A program made the translations under genes and the position numbers. The notes beneath the pieces are model-generated. The model searched no databases. It was not told the DNA's origin and saw nothing but the letters and a program-made list of their open reading frames with translations. A DNA stretch of 64,000 bases, taken from assembly GCA_016281015.1 (NCBI GenBank), contig JAEEHS010000050.1:1-64000 (forward strand). The letters are read 5' to 3'. Below, piece by piece: positions 35,300-44,287 of the stretch (positions within the stretch are counted from its first letter, which is position 1; each line of letters begins with the position of its first letter). The stretch is from Bacteroidales bacterium. Lineage in GTDB: Bacteria > Bacteroidota > Bacteroidia > Bacteroidales > UBA932.

Positions 35300-36655
35300 A
35301 TGGAAGCAAAGTTTTCCCCTCAGGCATATCAGGATGCCATCCAGCGGCTGTTTCTCCGCTTTCCCTCTGTCCAGCAGCAGGGCTTTTCCGATGCGTACAA
35401 GCCCGGACTGGAGCGGATGGAAGCCTTTGACGAGGCTCTGGGCCGCCCCTCCCGCGCCTTCCGCTCCATCCATATCGCGGGGACCAACGGGAAGGGTTCG
35501 ACGGCCAGCCTGCTCGCTGCCGCCCTGTCGGAATGCGGCCTGAAGACAGGCCTGTATACTTCCCCGCACATCCTGGACTTCCGGGAAAGGATGCGCATCC
35601 GCTCCGGAGGAGTGCTGACGCTCGTCCCGCAGGAATACGTATTCGGTTTTCTCGCTGAATGGGAGACCTTTTTCAAAGAACACCAGCTGTCCTTCTTTGA
35701 GATTACGACGGGGCTCGCCTTCAAGTGGTTCGCCGACGAGGGCGTGGATGCCGCCGTCATCGAAACCGGCCTCGGCGGGAGGCTGGATGCGACCAATATC
35801 CTGACGCCGGTCTTGTCCATCATTACGACCATCGGACTGGACCATTGCCAGCTGCTGGGTGATACGCTGCCCCAGATTGCGAGGGAGAAGGCCGGCATCA
35901 TCAAGCCGGGGGTTCCGGTGGTCGTCGGCAAGGCACAGCGGGAGACGATCCCGGTTTTCGAGGAGCTGTGCTGGATGAACGCGCCGCTCACTTACGCGGA
36001 CCAGATCCGCCCCTCCCTGTGGTTCCGTCACCGGGAAATCCTCAAGGAAATGGACCTCAGGGCAGATATCCAGTCGGAAAATCTCAGGACGGTGCTTTCG
36101 GCCCTGGATGTGCTGCAGGGAATGCCGGGTTTCCAGGGTATTTCCAACAGCGACGCCGTCGTCCGGGGGCTTGTCCATACGGCCGCTTTCATGGGCTTCC
36201 ACGGCCGCTGGGAACGTCTGTCCGAGAGTCCGTATGTCCTGTGCGACATCGGGCACAATGCCCAGGCGCTTTCCCACAATTTCGCCCAGCTGCGGCGCTA
36301 CCTGGAGGAGGGGCGCTATAGCAGCCTGATTGTCGTGTACGGCGTCATGGCGGACAAGGACCTGGATGCCATTATCCCCCTCATGCCATCCGACGCGACC
36401 TATATTTTCGTGACGCCCGATACGCCCCGCGCCCTTCCGGCCGGGGAAATCCTCCGCCGGGCGGGAAAACCGCGCGCCTTTTTCGGAGGCAGTGTCCGGC
36501 AGGGGGTCCAGATGGCCCTTTCGCTGGCACAGAACTTGTCAGAACAAACCAGCCGCAGCGCGTCGGCGGAGGAACTGGTCCCGCCCCTGGTGTTTATTGG
36601 CGGATCGACCTTTGTCGTCGCGGAAGCGGTCCCGCTATTTCATCCGAAATTCTGA
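35300..36655 (+). CDS. folC: Folylpolyglutamate synthase / dihydrofolate synthase
   Basis: A 451-residue Mur-ligase-family enzyme that adds glutamate to dihydropteroate and folates. The P-loop is IAGTNGKGSTASLLAAAL (about residues 57-74). TSPHILDFRERMRI (about 92-105) binds the pterin side, and the central ATPase has ETGLGGRLDATNIL and TIGLDHCQLLGDT. The C-terminal domain carries DIGHNAQAL. ATG 35300 gives the normal family start. It lies divergent from the PurM-like gene and only three bases before the alpha-2-macroglobulin gene, so these two are probably co-transcribed. Confidence 0.96.
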   Translation: MEAKFSPQAYQDAIQRLFLRFPSVQQQGFSDAYKPGLERMEAFDEALGRPSRAFRSIHIAGTNGKGSTASLLAAALSECGLKTGLYTSPHILDFRERMRIRSGGVLTLVPQEYVFGFLAEWETFFKEHQLSFFEITTGLAFKWFADEGVDAAVIETGLGGRLDATNILTPVLSIITTIGLDHCQLLGDTLPQIAREKAGIIKPGVPVVVGKAQRETIPVFEELCWMNAPLTYADQIRPSLWFRHREILKEMDLRADIQSENLRTVLSALDVLQGMPGFQGISNSDAVVRGLVHTAAFMGFHGRWERLSESPYVLCDIGHNAQALSHNFAQLRRYLEEGRYSSLIVVYGVMADKDLDAIIPLMPSDATYIFVTPDTPRALPAGEILRRAGKPRAFFGGSVRQGVQMALSLAQNLSEQTSRSASAEELVPPLVFIGGSTFVVAEAVPLFHPKF

Positions 36656-36658
36656 GTT

Positions 36659-39600
36659 ATGAGACGACTTTTCACCTTAGCGACTTTTCTTATGAGTATT
36701 TCCCTCTTTGCCCATGCCGGAGAAGGCCATGCGCTGAAATCCTTATGGAAACAATATGACGAGGCCCATGCCGCCGACCGCCCCCAGAAGGAGGTGGAAA
36801 TTCTGCAGCAAATCCGGGAGGAAGCGCAAAAAAAACGCCTTCATCTGGATTTCTTCGATGCCGGAGAGAAATATGTCGAGGCCGTGGAACGCCGCAACTG
36901 GAAAGAGCGCAGCAAGGCCCATGATACCTGGGCCGCCTGGGTCAAGGAATACGACGAGCCCATCGTGACCTATGCCTGGATGAAGGAGGAGAACCGGTAT
37001 GGCCGGGAGGCATACGTGCTGGAGCGGCTCAGTGATTTCAAGGGCGTCCACCGCGCGTTCCATGACGGAACCGCGGCCCTGATGGGCGGTGCGCTGAACG
37101 ACTTCATCCGGGACGACCGGGAATACGTCCTCTGGGATCTTCTCAGTGATAAGTATTCCTACAGTGACCTCACAGGGGAACCGGTGTACAAGGCCCTTTC
37201 AGCCGAACTCGGCGACCGCTACCCGAATGCCCCCTACCTGGAGTACTTCTCCCTGGTCCGCCGGCGCTACGGCGCTCCCCGTCCGCTGATGGAGGGCTTC
37301 GTGGAGAAATACAAGGGCCGCGCCATCGCTTTCTGGGGCCGGGACGTCCTTCTGGGCTGGGAATTCGATCAGCTGCAGCGGAATAAGGAAGCCACCAGTG
37401 CGGATTACGAAGCTTTCTATGCCAAGTGCAAGGCTTCGGAAAAGGAGCGCAAGGCGCTCCGGGGCAAGGAGGCAAAGATTGCCAAGGGCTGCGAGAAGGC
37501 GGCCGGCTATATCGAGACCCTGACCGGGAAAGATCTCTCCGTCAGCGTGGACGGGGGCCGGGTCGTTTGCCGCCTGCAGAACCTGGACAAGGTGACGGTT
37601 TTGATGTTCAAGGGGAAGAATGTCCTGCAGAAATGGACCCTTGACAATCCGAAGAAGCGTTTTTACCTGACGGATACGGTGTCCGTCGGTATTCCGGCGG
37701 TGCCGGACGGGGAGTATCTTTTCCGGGCCGTCAACGGAAAGCTGGAAGACATAGCGGACTACGAGCAGTACACCCTTTCCGTCGCTACACGGCAGGACAG
37801 CCGGGGACTGAGCGTCTATGTCGCCGACTACCGCAGCGGCGAGCCCCTGTCCCAGGCCCATATCGTCTTGAAACACTCCGGCAAGGAAGTGGCGGCGACG
37901 GATATGAAACTCTCGCCCAACTTCAACCTTTTGCCGGAGGCTTTCCAAAAGGCTTTCCAGAAGCATTCCTACTTTGACCTGTATATTTCCCAGGGGAACC
38001 GCCGGAGCAAGGAAGTGTCCCTGTACCGCGAGACCTGGAAGGACGACAATACCTACCGGGACGGTACCTACTGCCATCTCTACCGCGATCGCGGCGCCTA
38101 CAATCCCGGCGATGTGATCTCTTACAAGGCTGTCCTTTACCAGGGCAACCTGGTGGACCGGATCGGTGTGGTCCCCGGGAAGGAACTGGAAGCCGTCCTC
38201 GTCAACAGCGAGAACAAGGAGATCGGACGGGAGAAACTGACGACCAATGAGTTCGGCTCCGTCAGCGGCCGTTTTACCCTGCCCCGCGACCAGCGGAACG
38301 GCCAGTTCACCCTCCGGATTCTTGCGGACGGACGTTCGCTCGCGGCCGATACCTTCCCCGTGGATGAATTCGTGCTGCCGACCTTCTCGCTTTCGTTTGA
38401 GAAAGTGGAGAAACTCTGTCTGGTCGGGGAGGAGGTCACTCTCCGCGGCCAACTTTCCAGTTACAGCGGCCATCCGCTGACGGAAGCCGTCCTGACGGGA
38501 GAAGTGCTCCGTTATGGCACGCCCGTATGGGGCGGAGAGGTCAAGCCGGAAAAAGACGGCCGGTTCGAAGTCCATTTCAAGGCGGAGAACGCCGGCTATC
38601 ACCGGCTGACCGTCCGGGTCCAGGATGCCACCGGTGAGACCCAGGAGTTCAGTACCGGCATCTATGTGGCCAATTCCATCCGCGTCGCCCTGGAGGTCCA
38701 GAACGAGCAGGACGGTGAATTCATCTGCCGGGAGCGGGAACGGGAATGGGGCAGCCGCAATGTCCTGGTGACGGATTCCCGGGCACAGGTACTGATGACC
38801 GTCTATAACAGTGATTCCCAGAAGGTTCCGCTGCAGGTGTCCTGGTCCCTCGTGGACCGCTCCGGCGCGATGGTCTCGGAAGGCAAGGTGGATAGCGGAA
38901 CGCGGGTGGACGTGGACCTGCCGTCGCCGGGACTCTATACCCTGAAGGCATGGGCCCAGGTGGACGGAACGACCATCGAGAACAAGCAGTCCCTGTCGCT
39001 GCTCCGCCTTTCCCTGGAGGACGCGGCGCTTCCCGGCACATTCTCCCGGGTCCAGTTCGCCCTCGAGAAGGAAGTGCCTGCGGGCGGAGAAATCCAGATG
39101 GGAGTCGGTGCCTCGGACGGTCCGCTCTGGGCGGTGGCGACCCTCTATGGAAAGGGCCGGGTGCCGCTGGCGGAGAAGATTGTCTCGCTGGATGGAAGTG
39201 CGCACAGCTTCGAGCGGATTTCCTTTACCTATGAAGACAGTTATCCGGATGCCGTCCGCCTCGAACTCTTCTACTTCCGCGACGGGGACGCCGTCTGTTT
39301 CGAGCGCGAGTTCTCGCGGATCCGGACACGGCTGAATCTGCCGCTTTCCGTCCATTCCTTCCAGGATGCCGCCTTCCCGGGGACGAAGTACAGCTTCAGC
39401 TGGAAGACCGAGGCGGAGGTGGAGGCCGTCGTGGCCATCTATGACAAGAGCATCGATGCCATCTGCCCGAATCCCTGGCCCATCGTCACCCTTCGCGACT
39501 TCTCCGTGCCCTATGTCGGGGTGAGCAGCGTGACAGGGCATGTGGGGCCGGTGTACCGGGAGCGGTTCTATGTGGAGAAAGCGGCCGGGGCCCGGATGAA

Positions 39601-41773
39601 TGCAGCGGCGGCGCCCATGATGATGGAATCCAAAGCCTTTGTCATGACGGATGAGGCCGTGGCAAAACAAGCTGATTCGGCCGATAGCGAGGAGGCCGCC
39701 GAGGCGGTCCCCGTCCGTGAGAAATTCGAGACGGCGCTCGCCTTCGAGCCCCATCTGCGCTCCGACAAGAACGGCATTCTGTCGATGCAGTTCCGCACAT
39801 CGGACAAGCTCTCTACCTATTATGTATCGGTTTATGCTCATGACAGGCAGATGCGGAATGCCTTCCTCCGGGAGGAAATGGTCGTGTCGGTGCCGGTGAA
39901 AGTTTCCCTGGTCCAGCCGCAGTTCCTCTATGAAGGCGACCTGTACAATGCGGCTGTCACGGTGTCCAGCAATGCTTCGACTCCGCAGAAGGGCCAGCTC
40001 TACCTCTATACCTATCCGAAGGCTTCCTGGGAGGGCGTGGAGCCCGTCAAGGTCCAGCGGAAGGCGGTGACACTCGCCCCTGGCGGCGTCGTGAAAGCTT
40101 CCTTCGCTGTCAAGGCCGAGGGCGAGGCCGTCGGTCTGAAAGCGGTCTTCGTGGCGGATGGCTTTTCCGATGCGGTCTTTGTGCCCATCCCGGTGCTTCC
40201 CGCCCGCCAGCGTCTGACGGAGGCCCATTCCGCCGTCTGGCGGGAGGGCATGGACAAGAAGGCCCTGATTGCTCGGCTCCGCAAAGAGTTTGTCAATGTC
40301 CCTGGATCCGGGGCCAAGCTACGGGAGATCAGCATTATCGATATGGTCCGCGAGGCCATCCCGTCCAAGGTGGAGCCCCAGGGCAAGGATGTCCTGTCAC
40401 TCTCCGAAGCCTGGTATGTCCGCCGGATGGCGGAGCGGATCGGACGGCTGGATGAGGAAAAGGAGGACCTGTTGCCGAAGATTCTCGCCTGCCGCAACGC
40501 GGACGGGGGATTTGCCTGGTTCGAGGGCATGCATTCCTCGGCCATGATCACGGCGGTGATGCTGGAGCGTTTCGCGAAACTCCGGGACCGCGGCGTGGCT
40601 ACCCCTGCGATGGCGGAAACGGTTGCCTGGCTGGATCAGCATCAGTTCGGCATCGAGAAACCGCTCTGGTGCGGCTGGGTCACGGATGCCCAGTATATGT
40701 ACATCCGTTCGCTCTATGCGTCCGTTCCCTTTGAAGTAAAGGCGGAGACCAAGGAGCAGAAGGAGCGCCTGGCCGCCTTCAAGAAGTACGCCAAGGACTA
40801 TCTGGTCCCGTCCAGGGAGCGGGGCCTGCAGGGACAGATTCTGTCGAAGGCGCGTCGGATCAAGACTTTGCTGGCCCTTTCCGCCTCTTCCGAGGGTATC
40901 GACCTGGCCAGGCAGTGGGGCGTGAGCGTGGCGGTCCGGTCGAAGATGGAAAAATCCCTGGAGGCGGACATCCTCTCGCTGGTGGAATATGCGGTCGAGC
41001 ACAAGGACGGCGGCTGGTATTATCCGAATGCCGTGATGCCTTGGCGCGGTCTGCTGGAATCCGAGGCCTATGCCCATTCCCTGCTCTGTGACCTGCTGTC
41101 CTCGCTCAGTGGCGACGCCGCCAAGGCGGAGAACAACGGAGTCCGGCCCTCGGGTATAGCCGACGGCATCCGCCTCTGGCTGATGCTCCAGAAAGAGACG
41201 CAGAAATGGGATGAGGAACCCTCGTTCGTGGATGCCCTCACCTCCATCCTGGATGGCAGCGAGAAGGTCCTGTCAACCGAGGTGGTTGCGCTGGAAGCCA
41301 CTTATTCCCAGGCGTTTGCCAAAATCAAGGCGGCCGGGAACGGCTTCTCCATCGCACGGGAATTCTACCGCGACGGGACGCTGCTCAAGCCCGGCGATCC
41401 GGTGAAGCTGGGGGACAAGATCACGGTGAAGTATGTTATCTGGAATGCGGAGAACCGCAGCTTCGTCCGGCTGAGCGCTTACCGTGAGGCGGCGCTGCGT
41501 CCCGTCGACCAGCTGTCCGGTCCCATCGGCTGGGGCTTCCGGCCGCTGTACTACGGCCGCTGGTCCTTCTCACCGCAGGGATACCGCAATGTCAAGGCGG
41601 CGGTCAGCGAGTACTTCTTCGATTCCTATCCGGAAGAGAATACGACTCTGTCGGAGGAGTTCTTCGTGACGCAGGACGGCAGCTTCACGGCGCCGGTCGT
41701 CACGATCGAATCCCTCTATGCTCCGCACTACCGGGCCAACGACGGCTTCCACGGCATCCTGTCGAGCCGGTAA
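36659..41773 (+). CDS. Bacterial alpha-2-macroglobulin family protein without thioester
   Basis: A 1704-residue exported protein with a signal peptide (MRRLFTLATFLMSISLFAHA). An N-terminal extension (about 20-280) precedes a series of macroglobulin domains, including the landmark DEFVLPTFSLSFEKVEKL (about 570-590). An Asp/Glu/Ala-rich stretch near residues 995-1025 may be the bait region. The A2M domain follows (FRTSDKLSTYYVSVYAHD), then an alpha-alpha-barrel TED-like domain (about 1200-1520) and a C-terminal domain. The CxEQ thioester motif is absent, so proteases would be trapped, if at all, without covalent linkage. Periplasmic protease inhibition is the family-based guess. It follows folC by three bases. 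Confidence 0.9.
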   Translation: MRRLFTLATFLMSISLFAHAGEGHALKSLWKQYDEAHAADRPQKEVEILQQIREEAQKKRLHLDFFDAGEKYVEAVERRNWKERSKAHDTWAAWVKEYDEPIVTYAWMKEENRYGREAYVLERLSDFKGVHRAFHDGTAALMGGALNDFIRDDREYVLWDLLSDKYSYSDLTGEPVYKALSAELGDRYPNAPYLEYFSLVRRRYGAPRPLMEGFVEKYKGRAIAFWGRDVLLGWEFDQLQRNKEATSADYEAFYAKCKASEKERKALRGKEAKIAKGCEKAAGYIETLTGKDLSVSVDGGRVVCRLQNLDKVTVLMFKGKNVLQKWTLDNPKKRFYLTDTVSVGIPAVPDGEYLFRAVNGKLEDIADYEQYTLSVATRQDSRGLSVYVADYRSGEPLSQAHIVLKHSGKEVAATDMKLSPNFNLLPEAFQKAFQKHSYFDLYISQGNRRSKEVSLYRETWKDDNTYRDGTYCHLYRDRGAYNPGDVISYKAVLYQGNLVDRIGVVPGKELEAVLVNSENKEIGREKLTTNEFGSVSGRFTLPRDQRNGQFTLRILADGRSLAADTFPVDEFVLPTFSLSFEKVEKLCLVGEEVTLRGQLSSYSGHPLTEAVLTGEVLRYGTPVWGGEVKPEKDGRFEVHFKAENAGYHRLTVRVQDATGETQEFSTGIYVANSIRVALEVQNEQDGEFICREREREWGSRNVLVTDSRAQVLMTVYNSDSQKVPLQVSWSLVDRSGAMVSEGKVDSGTRVDVDLPSPGLYTLKAWAQVDGTTIENKQSLSLLRLSLEDAALPGTFSRVQFALEKEVPAGGEIQMGVGASDGPLWAVATLYGKGRVPLAEKIVSLDGSAHSFERISFTYEDSYPDAVRLELFYFRDGDAVCFEREFSRIRTRLNLPLSVHSFQDAAFPGTKYSFSWKTEAEVEAVVAIYDKSIDAICPNPWPIVTLRDFSVPYVGVSSVTGHVGPVYRERFYVEKAAGARMNAAAAPMMMESKAFVMTDEAVAKQADSADSEEAAEAVPVREKFETALAFEPHLRSDKNGILSMQFRTSDKLSTYYVSVYAHDRQMRNAFLREEMVVSVPVKVSLVQPQFLYEGDLYNAAVTVSSNASTPQKGQLYLYTYPKASWEGVEPVKVQRKAVTLAPGGVVKASFAVKAEGEAVGLKAVFVADGFSDAVFVPIPVLPARQRLTEAHSAVWREGMDKKALIARLRKEFVNVPGSGAKLREISIIDMVREAIPSKVEPQGKDVLSLSEAWYVRRMAERIGRLDEEKEDLLPKILACRNADGGFAWFEGMHSSAMITAVMLERFAKLRDRGVATPAMAETVAWLDQHQFGIEKPLWCGWVTDAQYMYIRSLYASVPFEVKAETKEQKERLAAFKKYAKDYLVPSRERGLQGQILSKARRIKTLLALSASSEGIDLARQWGVSVAVRSKMEKSLEADILSLVEYAVEHKDGGWYYPNAVMPWRGLLESEAYAHSLLCDLLSSLSGDAAKAENNGVRPSGIADGIRLWLMLQKETQKWDEEPSFVDALTSILDGSEKVLSTEVVALEATYSQAFAKIKAAGNGFSIAREFYRDGTLLKPGDPVKLGDKITVKYVIWNAENRSFVRLSAYREAALRPVDQLSGPIGWGFRPLYYGRWSFSPQGYRNVKAAVSEYFFDSYPEENTTLSEEFFVTQDGSFTAPVVTIESLYAPHYRANDGFHGILSSR

Positions 41774-41782
41774 TCGCCCCGT

Positions 41783-42193
41783 CTATCGGGCGATGTAAGG
41801 GGTGGTGTGGTAGTAATAGTAGTCGAAGGGCTGGTTCGGTTTGGAGAAGCCTTTCACCTTGGCCGGGTAGCCGGTGATGATGACGCTCTTCATCACATTG
41901 CCCTTGTAGTTGTAGCGGTAGTTCGCATTGACCAGCACGTCGGCCTGACCGTTTTCTTCGAGGGCCTGGGCGATGGCGTTGCGGATGATGATGGAGTCGT
42001 CCTTCAGGCGGAGTTCGGCCTTGGAAGGATAGTAGGTAAAACTCAGCCGGACATCGCTGATATCCAGGTCGGCGACGACGGGGGCGACGATCGAGGTCTC
42101 GATTTCCGAGAGGCGGACCGTGTTTTTCTGCTGCTGGATGGCACAGGAAGCCAGAAGGGCGACCGCGGCGATGAGGGGAAGGATGTGTTTCAT
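41783..42193 (-). CDS. Small lipoprotein, function unknown
   Basis: A 136-residue protein starting at ATG 42193 with a lipobox LLASC (Cys about residue 16). After a Gln-rich stretch it has an alternating beta-strand-like region (ISDVRLSFTYYPSKAELRL) and a helix (IIRNAIAQALEENG). The end is tyrosine-rich (FDYYYYHTTPYIAR). No catalytic motif is visible and I recognise no family. A small stem (41773-41779 with 41788-41794) overlaps its 3' end and the end of the convergent macroglobulin gene, but it lacks a T-run. Confidence 0.75.
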   Translation of the reverse strand: MKHILPLIAAVALLASCAIQQQKNTVRLSEIETSIVAPVVADLDISDVRLSFTYYPSKAELRLKDDSIIIRNAIAQALEENGQADVLVNANYRYNYKGNVMKSVIITGYPAKVKGFSKPNQPFDYYYYHTTPYIAR

Positions 42194-42212
42194 AAATAAA
42201 TAGTTTAAGGAG

Positions 42213-42914
42213 TTAAGTTCGGTGAAGGGAAAGACCGTCCTGCTCCCACCACGTGCCCTCGGGTTCGTTGAAGGGGAGGAGGAAGGGATTGGTGGCGGCT
42301 TCGGCGGCAATGCTTGTCCGGGCGCCATGGCCGGGAAGGACGTCGGTGTCTCCGGGGAGGAGCATGATCCTTTCCAGGAGGCTTCGCATGAGGGCGTCAT
42401 AGTCGCTGCCGGGAAGGTCGGTCCGGCCGATGGCCCCGGCAAAGAGAGAGTCGCCGCTGAGGAGGATTCCCGCCTCGCTCGCGTAGTAGCAGACACCGCC
42501 GGGGGAATGCCCGGGGCAGGCGACAACCTTCCAGTCCACCCCGCCGAGATGGAGTTTGTCTCCGTCCTTAAGCGGAAGGAAATCAAATTGTTCCACTTGT
42601 TTTTTGAAGGAGAGTTGCTGGAAAAAGTCAGCGCCCATATGGGCCGTTTCCGTGTCCAGGGGGGACATGTAGACCGGGCAGCCGTAGCGGCGCAGCAGCA
42701 GGGCGACACCCCAGGTATGGTCGAAATGTCCGTGGGTCAGCAGGATGCCGTCCGGGGTGAGGGCGTTCTCGTCCAAAAACCCCAGCATTTCCTGCTCCTC
42801 AAAGTCCCGGTACATCCCGGGATCGACGATGACGCAGCGTTTTCCGCCATCCTCCCAGAGGACATAGCAGTTCGTCCCCAGTATATTGAATGTAAACGAT
42901 TTAATCTGGATCAT
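42213..42914 (-). CDS. MBL-fold metallo-hydrolase (glyoxalase II-like)
   Basis: A 233-residue cytoplasmic metallo-beta-lactamase-fold enzyme. The dinuclear metal motif is THGHFDH (about residues 60-66), followed by CPGHSPGG (about 133-140), the bridging Asp in LSGDSLFAGAIGRTDL (about 150-165) and the terminal His in LPGHGA. This pattern matches YcbL/glyoxalase-II-type hydrolases acting on thioesters such as S-lactoylglutathione analogues. The true substrate is unknown in organisms lacking glutathione. It is divergent from the deoxynucleoside kinase pair and 19 bases upstream of the small lipoprotein. Confidence 0.92.
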   Translation of the reverse strand: MIQIKSFTFNILGTNCYVLWEDGGKRCVIVDPGMYRDFEEQEMLGFLDENALTPDGILLTHGHFDHTWGVALLLRRYGCPVYMSPLDTETAHMGADFFQQLSFKKQVEQFDFLPLKDGDKLHLGGVDWKVVACPGHSPGGVCYYASEAGILLSGDSLFAGAIGRTDLPGSDYDALMRSLLERIMLLPGDTDVLPGHGARTSIAAEAATNPFLLPFNEPEGTWWEQDGLSLHRT

Positions 42915-42935
42915 GGATGCGAAGATACGAAAAAG

Positions 42936-42967
42936 TTGGAAGATGAAACGCTTTTTTCTTATATTTG
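42936..42967 (+). promoter_or_regulatory. Promoter of the deoxynucleoside kinase pair
   Basis: TTG at 42936-42938 and TATATTTG at 42960-42967 are separated by 21 bases, 21 bases upstream of ATG 42989. Confidence 0.65.
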
Positions 42968-42988
42968 TATGTTCAACACACGAAGTTT

Positions 42989-43600
42989 ATGCATATTGGA
43001 ATTGCAGGCAACATCGGCAGCGGGAAAACCACGCTGACTACGCTTCTGGCCCGTCATTATGGATGGACCCCGAAATTCGAATCGGTGACCTACAATCCCT
43101 ATCTGGCTGATTATTACGCGGATATCAAGCGCTGGTCTTTTGCCCTGGAGATGTATTTCCTGTCGCAGCGTCTGCGGGATGTGATCGAGATCGGCAAGTC
43201 CAACGATGTGATTATCCAGGACCGCACCCTTTTCGAAGGGGTCCATATCTTCGTGGCGAACAACTATGCGCAGGGCAATCTTTCCGAGCGGGACTACAAC
43301 ACCTTCATGGATTCCTACAACGTGATGATGTCCGTGGTGAAGCAGCCCGACCTGCTGATCTACCTGAAAAGTTCCATCGAGCACCTCGTGTCCCAGATCC
43401 AGAAACGGGGCCGTGACTACGAGCAGACCATCTCCATCGACTACCTTTCCGGACTGAACGAGCGCTATGAGCAGTGGATCGCCCACTACAGCGGCCGGCT
43501 CATCGTCATCGATGCGGACCACCTGGATTTTCTGAACAATCCGGAAGATTTTGCGTCCATTACCGACCGGATTGATGCCGAACTCTATGGTTTATTCTAA
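42989..43600 (+). CDS. Deoxynucleoside kinase, first of a tandem pair
   Basis: A 203-residue enzyme of the dNK/dGK family that phosphorylates deoxynucleosides with ATP for nucleotide salvage. The P-loop is GIAGNIGSGKTTL (residues 4-16). The DRTLFEG segment carries the catalytic-site DR motif (about residues 77-83), and the lid region is KRGRDYEQTI (about 139-148). ATG 42989 matches the start of its downstream paralogue, MHIxIAGNIGSGKTTL. The exact base preference (dA, dG or dC) is not clear. Its promoter lies directly upstream. Confidence 0.93.
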   Translation: MHIGIAGNIGSGKTTLTTLLARHYGWTPKFESVTYNPYLADYYADIKRWSFALEMYFLSQRLRDVIEIGKSNDVIIQDRTLFEGVHIFVANNYAQGNLSERDYNTFMDSYNVMMSVVKQPDLLIYLKSSIEHLVSQIQKRGRDYEQTISIDYLSGLNERYEQWIAHYSGRLIVIDADHLDFLNNPEDFASITDRIDAELYGLF

Positions 43601-43637
43601 ATAAATGATTAATTTTGCAGGCTAATACGTTGTAATT

Positions 43638-44258
43638 ATGCATATCGCGATCGCTGGAAATATCGGCAGTGGCAAGACCACCCTGACCAAGATGCTCGCC
43701 GCCCATTACGGATGGACGCCGAAATTCGAATCCGTGGATTTCAATCCCTACCTCGCGGATTTCTACGAGGATATGGAACGCTGGTCCTTCAATCTGCAGA
43801 TCTATTTCCTGAACAAGCGTTTCCAGGATGTAGTGGAAATTTCCAAGCACAAGGATGTGATTATCCAGGACCGGACCATCTATGAAGACGCCCGCATCTT
43901 CGCCCCGAACCTCCACGGGATGGGCTTGATGTCCACGCGCGATTTCGAGAACTACAGCGACTTGTTCGACCTGATGATGTCGCTGGTGAATCCGCCGGAT
44001 CTGATGATTTACCTGCGCTCCAGCATTCCCAACCTCATCGCCCAGATCCAGAAGCGGGGCCGCGAGTATGAACGTTCCATCCGGATCGACTACATCACCG
44101 GCCTGAACCAGCGCTATGAGGACTGGATCAAGGACTACAAGGGACGGCTGCTGATTGTGGATGTGGACCATATCAAGTTCGAGAACCATCCGGAAGATTT
44201 CCAGCACATCACCGACCGCATCGACGCAGAACTCTACGGCCTGTTCCCGGCCGAATAA
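43638..44258 (+). CDS. Deoxynucleoside kinase, second of a tandem pair
   Basis: A 206-residue close paralogue of the preceding gene, with the same P-loop AGNIGSGKTTL, catalytic segment DRTIYED and lid KRGREYERSI. Most of the length aligns without gaps, and the two proteins end in nearly the same ITDRIDAELYGLF. In other bacteria such neighbours act as a deoxyadenosine/deoxyguanosine kinase pair, sometimes as a heterodimer; applying that here is inference. It has a 37-base leader from the first gene containing a TTTTG-like element, and is followed after 29 bases by the acyl-CoA ligase. Confidence 0.93.
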   Translation: MHIAIAGNIGSGKTTLTKMLAAHYGWTPKFESVDFNPYLADFYEDMERWSFNLQIYFLNKRFQDVVEISKHKDVIIQDRTIYEDARIFAPNLHGMGLMSTRDFENYSDLFDLMMSLVNPPDLMIYLRSSIPNLIAQIQKRGREYERSIRIDYITGLNQRYEDWIKDYKGRLLIVDVDHIKFENHPEDFQHITDRIDAELYGLFPAE

Positions 44259-44287
44259 ATCGGAAACAACTTAGTAATTATCTCAAT

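Noticed and set aside
35258..36277. N-terminal extension of the PurM-like frame to 712 residues
   Set aside because: The extra part is the reverse complement of folC, which has strong motifs; ATG 35257 is the natural start.
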